Notes: a model not told the origin generated them from the sequence alone. DNA of 5,334 nucleotides from Acidimicrobiaceae bacterium (GCA_003156795.1 PMHU01000317.1:1-5334), one strand, 5' to 3'. Positions 1 to 5,210 are shown, counted from the first letter of the stretch. A program made the numbers and translations.

Positions 1-13
1 CGCCGAGACGGGG

Positions 14-34
14 CCCCTTCGGTAAGCGAAGGCG
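14..34 (-). terminator. Possible terminator hairpin after the secreted-protein gene
   Basis: A perfect 6-bp stem, CCTTCG (16-21) with CGAAGG (27-32), and a 5-nt loop lies about 10 bp beyond the stop codon of the minus-strand gene. No T-tract follows, so this would be the GC-only kind of terminator common in high-GC actinobacteria, or simply a stable 3' end. The window edge at position 1 hides any convergent gene. Confidence 0.35.
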
Positions 35-42
35 GACGACTG

Positions 43-510
43 CTAGATCTTGCCCTTATATGGCTTCCCGTTCGCCTTATGCGCCGGGAAAGAGAGGTTG
101 TCGTTGCCATCGAGGCATACTTCGATCTTGTAGGCGCTGCCAACCGTCACGGAATGAGTCGTATCGGCGGACACTGTTCCCTTCGCTATATCATCAGTGT
201 CTCCGACCGGGCATAGGGTGCCGCTGGAGATGGTCGGCGCGCTGATCGTGGTCGTCTTGCCGTTTACCCAGGTGATGGTTCCACCGCCAAGCAGTGAGGT
301 GATGGCGATCGGCTGAGAGGCGCCGCCCGTGTTACCCGAGCAGCCGCTGACCGTAGCCGTCGTCGATAGGGTACCGCTCAGGGTGGCGCACTTGATCTTG
401 AGAGTCGTAGCCGAAGCCGACCCGGCCAGACCGGTGACGGCGACTGCGCCTAAGGAAGCGGTTGCGGCCAGGGCTGCGAGGCTCATGCGGCCCCAGTGTG
501 AACGGAACAT
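43..510 (-). CDS. Small secreted protein of unknown function with four cysteines
   Basis: The protein has 155 residues. The N-terminus is a classical Sec signal peptide: basic MFRSHWGR, a hydrophobic Ala/Leu/Val core (about residues 9-29), then GSASA with AxA-type cleavage expected after Ala34. The mature part is about 121 residues, rich in Thr, Ser and Gly, with no further membrane segment, LPxTG motif or lipobox, so it is probably released or loosely surface-associated. Cysteines at about 41, 57, 100 and 132 could form two disulfides. Alternating Thr/Val/Ser stretches such as GGGTITWVNGKTTTIS suggest an all-beta fold. The C-terminus is basic (KANGKPYKGKI). The ATG start is supported by an AGGGGG ribosome binding site about 8 nt upstream. 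I do not recognise a named family; similar short Thr/Gly-rich exported proteins occur in actinobacteria. If the rnpB-repeat model is right, this gene lies just outside the inserted segment. Confidence 0.85.
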   Translation of the reverse strand: MFRSHWGRMSLAALAATASLGAVAVTGLAGSASATTLKIKCATLSGTLSTTATVSGCSGNTGGASQPIAITSLLGGGTITWVNGKTTTISAPTISSGTLCPVGDTDDIAKGTVSADTTHSVTVGSAYKIEVCLDGNDNLSFPAHKANGKPYKGKI

Positions 511-532
511 TTATTATCCCCCTGCTTGTAGT

Positions 533-559
533 CGATGCCTCTGCTGAGGCGCGATGCCT
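533..559 (-). promoter_or_regulatory. Hairpin plus short direct repeat in the leader of the secreted-protein gene
   Basis: About 25-50 bp upstream of the minus-strand ATG (510) there is a perfect 5-bp stem with a tetraloop (GCCTC 537-541, GAGGC 546-550). It is flanked by two direct copies of CGATGCCT (533-540 and 552-559) with a 19-bp period. The repeat spacing would suit a dimeric activator or repressor, and the hairpin a leader-RNA element. A loose -10-like TATGGT lies further upstream on the minus strand (about 563-568) without a convincing -35. The function is inferred from position only. Confidence 0.3.
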
Positions 560-619
560 AGACCATACACCCGCGCCAGCCGCCACGATTGCTTCGCCTT
601 CGGTGTCGTTGTTCTGGGT

Positions 620-644
620 GGTCGGCGCGTAGGCGGGATTCTGT
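620..644 (-). repeat. rnpB 3'-end-like fragment, candidate att-site remnant
   Basis: Read on the minus strand this is ACAGAATCCCGCCTA, four bases, then CCGACC. That matches the conserved last ~25 nt of bacterial RNase P RNA (E. coli: ACAGAACCCGGCTTA, then the 3' strand of P1). The 15-bp block TAGGCGGGATTCTGT (630-644) is identical to 5265-5279 inside the true rnpB 3' end, in the same orientation. Upstream on the minus strand no other rnpB hallmark is present: there is no AGATGGATGG block, no GGTAAAC, and no GAGGAAAGTCC within several hundred bases. This is therefore a detached 3' scrap and not a gene. It could be one attachment site of an element inserted at rnpB, or a dispersed repeat that captured the rnpB 3' end. 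Confidence 0.6.
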
Positions 645-647
645 TTA

Positions 648-681
648 GCCCTCTTCCCCGACCTTCAGGCAGGGGGAGGGC
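648..681. other. Strong GC-rich hairpin beside the rnpB-like scrap
   Basis: GCCCTC-TT-CCCC (648-659) pairs with GGGGGAGGGC (672-681). This gives 10 base pairs interrupted by a 2-nt bulge, with a loop of about 12 nt. It lies 3 bp from the rnpB-like repeat. Pyrimidine/purine hairpins of this sort occur as REP-like extragenic palindromes or transcription stops. No T-tract is present on either side. Confidence 0.4.
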
Positions 682-716
682 CGTTACCGAGTGCGTGGTA
701 TGGGATACCTCGCGTC

Positions 717-728
717 GGTCGGCGCGTA
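717..728 (-). repeat. Second copy of the 12-bp rnpB-like tail
   Basis: GGTCGGCGCGTA at 717-728 is identical to 620-631, which is the outermost part of the rnpB-like fragment. It lies 97 bp away in the same orientation. The conserved ACAGAAT part is absent here. It may be a leftover of another insertion or slippage event at the same site. Confidence 0.45.
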
Positions 729-1179
729 AACATAGGACCACGAGTTCATGTCCAATCCCCGCCACCATCGAATCCCTGGCTGGCGCGTCCCGTGCATAGA
801 GCACAGGCCGACGACCAGCCGGTCCGCGTTCGACCGGACGCCCGATGATGGCGTTTCTCGGGACCTTTTATCGGGGCTTACTCACGTAGCGTACGAAGCC
901 CTACGGAAGCGGTCGTCGCGTGCGCGCCCATTGACCAGCGAGTTCGTGCTGGTCTTCTGGCGGAGGGAACGCTGGATAGAGATGCACTGGGGCTGCCCTA
1001 GGTACTTGCCCAATCGAAGGGACAGCCGTGAGCACGGCGTGTCGATCTCGACCGCGGGGGCCCGCTCGGTTGCCCGAATGACCCCGCGAGCGGCTATCCG
1101 TGCGCTCTAACATTCGGTTGCGCCGCCGGGATCGGCAACACCGCGGCGTCGGGGCAGGCCCCACGCGGCTATCTCACCA

Positions 1180-1189
1180 AAGGAGAAGG
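1180..1189 (+). promoter_or_regulatory. Ribosome binding site deciding the MmgE/PrpD start
   Basis: AAGGAGAAGG is the only strong Shine-Dalgarno sequence in this region. It is followed 6-10 nt later by TTG at 1196, in frame with the MmgE/PrpD protein. The frame also stays open upstream to an ATG at 1100, but that extension encodes an Arg-rich segment unlike the family and carries the Shine-Dalgarno inside it. Confidence 0.75.
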
Positions 1190-1195
1190 CTGGCA

Positions 1196-2659
1196 TTGGC
1201 TACCACCGAAAACCCCAACGCCGTCAGGCCCACCGGAACACCAGCCCGTCCCCCCACTGATCCTGCCGGTCCCACTGGCCGGCTGGCCAACTGGGTTGCT
1301 GACACGACACTCGAAGACGTTCCTGCCTCGGTCCGCGACCGGGCCAAGCACCTGGTGCTCGACGGTATCGCCTGTGCCATCGTAGGTGCCCAGCTGCCCG
1401 TCTCCCGCATAGGCGTCGAGGGCGTAACCGCGCTCGACAGCGCCGGGGATACCCCACTGATCGGCTGGGACGGCCGAGCTACCAGCGCCACGTCGGCGGC
1501 CATGGTTAACTCCAGCTTCATCCAGGGCTTCGAGCTGGACGACTACCACCCACTGGCCCCGCTGCACAGCAACTCGATCATCCTTCCGGCCATGCTCGCC
1601 GCCGCCCCGCGCGTCGGCCGCGTCTCAGGCGCGCGCTTCCTCCTCGGCGCCATCCTCGGCTACGAGACCGGCCCCCGGGTCGGCCAGGCCCTCGGCGGTC
1701 TGGACATGCTCTCCCGAGGGTGGCATTCGGGCGTGGTCTTCGGCCCTCTCGCCGCGGCCGCGGCCGCGGGAACACTGTACGGGCTGGATGCCGCCGGGTT
1801 CGAGGACGCCTTCGGGATCGGGGCGACCCAGTCCTGTGGGCTCATGTCGGCGATGTACGAATCGATGGTCAAGCGCATGCAGCACGGCTTTGCCTCACGC
1901 AACGGCCTTACCGCCGCGGCGCTCGCGGCAGCGGGCTACGTCGGCATCAAGCGGGTCTTCGAGCGCCCCTACGGTGGCTGGCTGGCCGCCTTCGGTGAAT
2001 GCCACCGCACCTACCCCGAATCCATCTACGCCGGCCTCGGGCACCTGTGGGAGACCGAACGGATCGCCGTCAAGGCCTACTCGGCCATGGGATTGCTGCA
2101 CGCCGCCATCGACGCCGCCCTCGAACTGCGACCCAAAGTCGACGTCAACCAGATCCAACGCATCGACATCGACATGGCCGAAGCCGCCTACGCGCATGGA
2201 GGATGGAAGGCCGAGCGCCCCCTCGAAGTGATCGGCGCCCAAATGAACGTCGCCTACGCAGTCGCGGTAGCACTGCTCGACGGCGACGTACTCGTCGACC
2301 AGTTCTCGCAGACCCGGATCAACAGCGATGACGTCTGGAGGCTCATCGACCGGACACTGACCCACCACGAAAAGGCCTACGACAATCTCCCAGAAGACGA
2401 ACGGCTCACGACCCAGGTGCGCGTGACCTTCAACGACGGGACCACCCGCGCCGCCAAGGTCGTACACCCACGCGGTACCGGCGAGCGGAACCTCACCAAC
2501 TCGGACATCCGTGACAAGTATGCCAAGCTGACCCTCCGCGCCATCACCGCCGAACGCCAAGCCGCCATCGAGAAAGCTGTCCTGAACATCGACACTCTCG
2601 ACGACATCGGTCAGCTCACTGACCTGCTCACTCCCGCCGTTCACTCCCCGCTCGACTGA
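1196..2659 (+). CDS. MmgE/PrpD family protein (2-methylcitrate dehydratase / cis-aconitate decarboxylase superfamily)
   Basis: From the TTG at 1196 the protein has 487 residues, normal for the family. Members act in the cytoplasm on small di- or tricarboxylates: PrpD dehydrates 2-methylcitrate, IRG1/CAD decarboxylates cis-aconitate, others epimerise iminodisuccinate. Family landmarks occur in order: the N-terminal helical motif DGIACAIVGAQ (about 57-67); FELDDYHPLAPLHSNS with Asp115, Asp116, His118 and His124; the GWHSG motif with His177; KRMQHGFASRNG with Lys226 and His230; a motif KAYSAMGLLH ending in His302; and IGAQMNVAYAVAVALLDG. The Asp/His/His/Lys/His set lines up with residues that form the active site of human ACOD1, so the enzyme looks active. 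No prpB, prpC or acnD lies beside it, and the typical KxxP-type motif reads KAYSAM, so I do not call it PrpD. The first ~25 residues are Thr/Pro-rich and probably disordered. It is followed by isochorismatase-type debris in the same orientation, perhaps once a co-transcribed catabolic neighbour. Confidence 0.88.
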   Translation: MATTENPNAVRPTGTPARPPTDPAGPTGRLANWVADTTLEDVPASVRDRAKHLVLDGIACAIVGAQLPVSRIGVEGVTALDSAGDTPLIGWDGRATSATSAAMVNSSFIQGFELDDYHPLAPLHSNSIILPAMLAAAPRVGRVSGARFLLGAILGYETGPRVGQALGGLDMLSRGWHSGVVFGPLAAAAAAGTLYGLDAAGFEDAFGIGATQSCGLMSAMYESMVKRMQHGFASRNGLTAAALAAAGYVGIKRVFERPYGGWLAAFGECHRTYPESIYAGLGHLWETERIAVKAYSAMGLLHAAIDAALELRPKVDVNQIQRIDIDMAEAAYAHGGWKAERPLEVIGAQMNVAYAVAVALLDGDVLVDQFSQTRINSDDVWRLIDRTLTHHEKAYDNLPEDERLTTQVRVTFNDGTTRAAKVVHPRGTGERNLTNSDIRDKYAKLTLRAITAERQAAIEKAVLNIDTLDDIGQLTDLLTPAVHSPLD

Positions 2660-2670
2660 GCCCCCGACCC

Positions 2671-2711
2671 GACGCGGTACCCGGGTGCGTCATACGGCGC
2701 CCGGGGTCGCC
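2671..2711 (+). terminator. Possible hairpin terminator after the MmgE/PrpD gene
   Basis: Two adjacent stems begin 11 bp after the stop codon. GACGC (2671-2675) pairs with GCGTC (2687-2691) around the palindrome ACCCGGGT, and GGCG (2696-2699) pairs with CGCC (2708-2711). There is no T-run. The pair could end or attenuate transcription before the downstream debris. Confidence 0.3.
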
Positions 2712-2756
2712 TCGGCTTCGTCCCTGCGCGCTCGTCGACCACCGAAAGGACCGCAA

Positions 2757-2882
2757 ATGCCCACAACGCTTGACCCCGCGACCGCCGTCGTCTTGATCGA
2801 CCTTCAGCACGGCATCACCGCCCGAAGCATCGACGAATCCCAGGTGGATAGGCGCCCAGATGCCGGGTCGGTAGGACTCTAG
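2757..2882 (+). pseudogene. Truncated isochorismatase/cysteine-hydrolase family gene (5' end only)
   Basis: A good ribosome binding site (GAAAGGA, 2744-2750) stands 6 nt before an ATG. The product begins MPTTLDPATAVVLIDLQHGI, the hallmark first strand of the isochorismatase-like hydrolase family; the Asp in VLIDLQ is the catalytic Asp of the Asp-Lys-Cys triad. After about residue 28 the similarity stops, and the frame ends at TAG (2880-2882) after 41 codons. Family members are usually about 180-220 residues, and no Lys or Cys motif appears in any frame downstream. What remains is a 5' stub, probably left by a deletion or recombination near position 2840, with its translation signals still intact. 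I cannot say which substrate the parent used (isochorismate, nicotinamide or another amide). Confidence 0.65.
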
Positions 2883-2993
2883 ACTTCCGGCCTACTAGCT
2901 CGGGCATGCGCATTGCTCGGCCAAGCCCGTGACTGCGTCGTCCTAGTTGTGGGTCGGGGGAGCAGCGAACCAGACTGCTCCGATGACCCGAGA
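2883..2993 (+). pseudogene. Possible CbiX/sirohydrochlorin-chelatase-like remnant
   Basis: Directly after the TAG that ends the isochorismatase stub, the same frame reads TSGLLARACALLGQ and then DCVVLVVGRGSSEPD. The second part resembles the strongly conserved VLVVGRGSSDPDANA motif of CbiX/SirB-type chelatases, which insert cobalt or iron into sirohydrochlorin, with a helix before it as in that family. Similarity fades after about 37 codons, and the frame closes some 20 codons later. The piece has no start and lacks the catalytic His regions, so it is debris. It ends where the SCO6745-family gene begins. The similarity is short and judged by eye; a diverged isochorismatase segment is the main alternative. 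Confidence 0.4.
2959..2981 (+). promoter_or_regulatory. Perfect 7-bp inverted repeat just upstream of the SCO6745-family start
   Basis: GGAGCAG (2959-2965) and CTGCTCC (2975-2981) are separated by 9 nt, and the repeat ends one base before the ATG at 2983. As DNA it could be an operator. As RNA it would form a hairpin holding the only GGAG in the leader. The gene has no normally spaced Shine-Dalgarno, so translation may be leaderless, weak, or controlled here. Confidence 0.4.
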
Positions 2994-3849
2994 CGCTCAA
3001 TCGGCCCGTCGCTTGTGGTCCCGCCTTGAGCCGATCCACGCCGTCACTTACTTCTCACCAGAGGCCCTCGCCGCGCTCGCCAAAGCCGGGTACAAGGGAT
3101 TCTGGATGGGTTACTTCGCGGGCCGGGCCGCGCCGATGGGTCGCGTCGGGCCTGAGATCGTGTTCGCCACCTTCTACAACTTCTCGATGGCACACGTCAG
3201 ACGGGCCATACCCGACGCTTGGACGTTCGCACCCCCTAGTGCCGCGTTGGAAGCGCGCCAAGCAGGCTCAGTCGCGGCATTGAAGCGGGCGTTCGCCGAC
3301 CGCGAACACGCCGAAGCGGTCGAGACAGCAGCCATGTTGGCCCGTGCAGCAGCAGAGTCCGCGCCGATGGAAGGATGCACCTTGTTCGCCGCTAACCGGT
3401 CGTCGCCCTGGCCGGACGAGCCGACGGCTGCCTTGTGGCACGCCTCCACGCTCCTACGCGAGCACCGCGGCGACGGACATATCGCCGCTCTGATCGCCGC
3501 TGGGATACACGGCCGGGAAGCGAACATCCTTCAGTCCGCCGCCGGAGTTGTTCCGCGCGAGGTCTTCGGGGTGGCCCGACACTACGACGACGCCGAGTGG
3601 GACAGCATTTCCGCACAGCTCATCAGTCGCGGTTTGCTCGACCACGACGGAACGCTTACCGATCAAGGCATGGCGATAAGGGCAGAAGTCGAGGATCGCA
3701 CCGACGCCCACGCCCTCTCCGCCTTCGACACCCTTGACGACGAGCAGCTCCAACAACTAATCGACGCTCTCGTCCCGCTCACCCGAGCCGTCATCGCCAC
3801 CGGCGACATCCCTGAGGTCACGCCGATCGGAGAGCGTTTCGACGTGTGA
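2983..3849 (+). CDS. SCO6745-family protein, probable winged-helix C-terminus, function unknown
   Basis: From the ATG at 2983 the protein has 288 residues. The start MTRDAQSARRLWSRLEPIHAVTYF fits the opening I recall for this actinobacterial family (conserved LEP-HAVTYF followed by a GYKGFWMGYFAGRAAPMG segment, about residues 35-53). An in-frame TTG at 2947 would add 12 atypical residues that coincide with the preceding debris. The N-terminal two thirds is alpha-helical and Ala-rich. The last ~85 residues (from about Trp206: WDSISAQLISRGLLDHDGTLTDQG) have the helix-wing layout of a winged-helix domain, followed by a long helix with REVEDRTD-like character (RAEVEDRTDAH) typical of MarR-like and methyltransferase-associated wHTH modules. 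There are no catalytic motifs, signal peptide or membrane segments. The family is uncharacterised as far as I know. The gene is convergent with the toxin-antitoxin operon, with a 102-bp gap. Confidence 0.8.
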   Translation: MTRDAQSARRLWSRLEPIHAVTYFSPEALAALAKAGYKGFWMGYFAGRAAPMGRVGPEIVFATFYNFSMAHVRRAIPDAWTFAPPSAALEARQAGSVAALKRAFADREHAEAVETAAMLARAAAESAPMEGCTLFAANRSSPWPDEPTAALWHASTLLREHRGDGHIAALIAAGIHGREANILQSAAGVVPREVFGVARHYDDAEWDSISAQLISRGLLDHDGTLTDQGMAIRAEVEDRTDAHALSAFDTLDDEQLQQLIDALVPLTRAVIATGDIPEVTPIGERFDV

Positions 3850-3951
3850 GCAGAGGCGAGATGGGTTGTGCCTGGCCACACAGTGCCGACTTGTCCAAGG
3901 CAATTACTACGCCGAGTGTCCATGCACCTGGTCGTCGTTTGAGCGGCGCTG

Positions 3952-4530
3952 TCATGCAGCCGAATGCTCGAGGAGGGCGATGGGCGTCCAGGTTGGCCAC
4001 TTAGGCTCGCCGAGCAATATTCCCTTCTCGATCTCAGCGACCAGGAGTGGACCATCGAGCGTCGAGTTGTCCCAGAACGCTGCCGAGTTCGCCTTCTCGC
4101 CGGCTAGTGCGATGTTGGCCCACAACCGCTGGTAGCGCTCGCGGACCTTCTTCTCCGGCACGGCATGGCCGCCAAGATCCATCCTGTGCGCCACTCGGGC
4201 GACTGCGAGGTCCTCGGGGACCATGAGGACGTGCAGCGCGACAAAGTACCCCGCGCTCAGAGCCTCATCTACGAGTTCGACCTTCGAGGGATGAGAGAAC
4301 ACGGTCTCGGCTATGAACTCCTTGCCGTCCCGGATCAACGTCGATCGTGTGACCTCTGCAACCTTGGCAGCGTCGTAGGCGTGGCTCTGCGGGTCGTCCG
4401 GCCAGCGTTCAGCTGCGATGAGATCGGCATTCACGAACAGAATGCCTGGTCGTTGGGGCGCCAGGATCTCTTGTACGAACGTCGACTTCCCAGCGCCATT
4501 GGGTCCGGCGACGAGGTCGAGACGGCTCAA
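3952..4530 (-). CDS. Zeta-toxin-type P-loop kinase (toxin of a type II TA pair)
   Basis: The protein has 192 residues. Zeta toxins phosphorylate UDP-N-acetyl sugars or related nucleotide-activated substrates and so poison cell-wall synthesis. Visible motifs: Walker A GPNGAGKST (9-17) right after strand SRLDLVA; FVNADLIA (32-39) with Asp36 in the position of the catalytic Asp; AETVFSH (74-80), the strand that positions the substrate; VARVAHRMDLGGHAVPEKKVRERYQRLWAN (110-139) with the Arg and GGH residues of the lid. All key residues are intact, so it should be active. The start is TTG, overlapping the antitoxin stop in TTGA, with no strong Shine-Dalgarno of its own; expression by translational coupling is implied, which would keep toxin below antitoxin. 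At under 200 residues it belongs with compact chromosomal zeta-like kinases such as mycobacterial Rv0366c, not the larger plasmid zeta proteins. Confidence 0.9.
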   Translation of the reverse strand: MSRLDLVAGPNGAGKSTFVQEILAPQRPGILFVNADLIAAERWPDDPQSHAYDAAKVAEVTRSTLIRDGKEFIAETVFSHPSKVELVDEALSAGYFVALHVLMVPEDLAVARVAHRMDLGGHAVPEKKVRERYQRLWANIALAGEKANSAAFWDNSTLDGPLLVAEIEKGILLGEPKWPTWTPIALLEHSAA

Positions 4531-4934
4531 CCGGCAGTGACGCGTTGCGCAGGCTGTTGGCCGGAATCGACAGGCCGACGTGATCCATCAGGACGGAACT
4601 CAACTAGGACGCCTTCGTCATCGAGCCCCACCGCGGTCAGACCTGCATTTAACAGAGAGTGACCGAAGGAGGTGCCGGCAGCTCGCTCCCGGATGGCAAC
4701 GTCGAGCTCTAGGTTGGCGACTAGTCGCTCGTCGGAAGTAAGGGCGGATAGGGGAAGCTGTCCTCTTACGGCAGAACCTATGCGTCGGCGGGTCGTTGTC
4801 TCGTAGGCCGAGAACATCCGTCCGATCCGGGTCCAGTGTTCGAGCTGCTGGCGGCCCGAGCGGTTTTCCCGGCGGCCTTCGTCGAGCGCGGCATCGAACA
4901 AGTCGGCATCGAAGCGGGTCATTCGGTCAGCCAT
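4527..4934 (-). CDS. ParD-like antitoxin, partner of the zeta-type toxin
   Basis: From the ATG at 4934 the protein has 135 residues. That start has GGAAGG (4942-4947) 7 nt upstream; the adjacent ATG at 4937 is only 4 nt away, and extension to 4994 would run through the operator-like repeat and adds a Cys-rich, non-family stretch. The N-terminus MTRFDADLFDAALDEG..RSGRQQLEHWTRIGR has the ribbon-helix-helix pattern (short strand, helix, then RS-x-QQLEHW helix) seen in ParD-like antitoxins. The middle (ALTSDERLVANLELDVAIRERAAGTSFGHSLLNAGLTAVGLDDEGVLVEFRPDG) is the conserved helical and beta part of the ParD-like family and presumably the toxin-binding region. It lies first in the operon and overlaps the toxin start by TTGA. 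Classical zeta partners are epsilon proteins, which lack a DNA-binding domain; here the antitoxin probably both neutralises and represses. The homologous pair I recall is Rv0367c/Rv0366c. Confidence 0.82.
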   Translation of the reverse strand: MADRMTRFDADLFDAALDEGRRENRSGRQQLEHWTRIGRMFSAYETTTRRRIGSAVRGQLPLSALTSDERLVANLELDVAIRERAAGTSFGHSLLNAGLTAVGLDDEGVLVEFRPDGSRRPVDSGQQPAQRVTAG

Positions 4935-4947
4935 CATCCATCCTTCC

Positions 4948-4982
4948 GTAACACTCTGCTTACAAGCGTAGCAGACTGTTAC
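4948..4982 (-). promoter_or_regulatory. Operator-like 35-bp inverted repeat of the toxin-antitoxin operon
   Basis: Arms of 13 bp, GTAACACTCTGCT (4948-4960) and AGCAGACTGTTAC (4970-4982), match at 12 of 13 positions around a 9-bp centre. The repeat begins next to the antitoxin ribosome binding site. A TTGCCA -35-like element (4984-4989, minus) adjoins it, so bound protein would cover the likely promoter. This fits autorepression by the ribbon-helix-helix antitoxin. Another exact CTGTTAC lies at 5011-5017 and an inverted TAACAG at 5044-5049. Confidence 0.6.
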
Positions 4983-5019
4983 CTGGCAACACAATCCTGT
5001 CCCTAAGGGGCTGTTACGG

Positions 5020-5063
5020 AGAGTCGCAGACCCGGCCGGCCCATAACAGGCCCGGCCGACTCT
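5020..5063. terminator. Long GC-rich hairpin between rnpB and the TA operon
   Basis: AGAGTCG (5020-5026) pairs exactly with CGACTCT (5057-5063). Inside, GCC (5035-5037) pairs with GGC (5054-5056), and GGCC (5038-5041) with GGCC (5049-5052), giving about 14 base pairs with one internal bulge region. It lies downstream of rnpB and upstream of the TA promoter on the minus strand. It could stop or process rnpB transcripts before the TA operon. No T-run follows, so the terminator role is an inference. Confidence 0.4.
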
Positions 5064-5210
5064 GCTCGCCAGAGGGCGTCCCTCAACTCATCGCGCTCTC
5101 GGAATCCTGATATCAGACCGCACTTCACGTCGCCCGGTGCGCCGGAATCGTCCTGGGTTTGTTGAACAGTCCGGTCGGGCGTTCGCGCAAATCTCGCGCA
5201 CGGCCCAGGC

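Larger units (their letters stand above)
511..1195. other. Gene-poor interval with repeats and hairpins
   Basis: No reading frame in these ~680 bp has a ribosome binding site or a recognisable family. The open frames present (for example 748-1110 plus and 901-1164 minus) have the Arg/Pro/Ser-rich composition of random GC-rich DNA. The interval holds the leader of the secreted-protein gene (511-560), an rnpB-3'-like scrap (620-644), a strong hairpin (648-681), short hairpins at 697-709 and 711-726, and a 7-bp inverted repeat (CCGCTCG 1062-1068, CGAGCGG 1087-1093). Any promoter for the downstream MmgE/PrpD gene must lie in the last part; I see no convincing -35/-10 pair. Confidence 0.6.

Noticed and set aside
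740..767. tRNA-like 3' end (GAGTTCATGTCC followed by CCCGCCACCA)
   Set aside because: The T-arm does not pair properly, and no acceptor 5' strand, D-arm or anticodon arm lies at tRNA distance upstream. The possible pairing partner is more than 110 nt away.
645..900. A complete second rnpB gene extending from the left rnpB-like scrap
   Set aside because: None of the other conserved RNase P RNA blocks (AGATGGATGG, GGTAAAC, GAGGAAAGTCC) is present on the minus strand beyond the 3' scrap.
748..1110. 120-codon plus-strand reading frame in the gene-poor interval
   Set aside because: It has no ribosome binding site, Arg/Ser/Pro-rich composition typical of random GC-rich frames, and no recognisable motif.
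1100..1195. 32-residue N-terminal extension of the MmgE/PrpD protein from the ATG at 1100
   Set aside because: The extension is Arg-rich and unlike the family, and the strong Shine-Dalgarno lies inside it, pointing to the TTG at 1196.
1895..2644. 249-codon minus-strand reading frame opposite the MmgE/PrpD gene
   Set aside because: It is an antisense shadow created by GC-rich codon bias; the plus-strand frame has clear family motifs along its full length.
3850..3951. Bidirectional terminator between the convergent SCO6745-family and toxin genes
   Set aside because: Only a weak 4-bp TGTG/CACA stem is visible near 3878-3892, with no T-tract, so no terminator can be supported.
4938..4994. N-terminal extension of the antitoxin to position 4994
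   Set aside because: It would translate through the 35-bp inverted repeat and add a Cys-containing stretch absent from the family; the ATG at 4934 has a well-placed GGAAGG.
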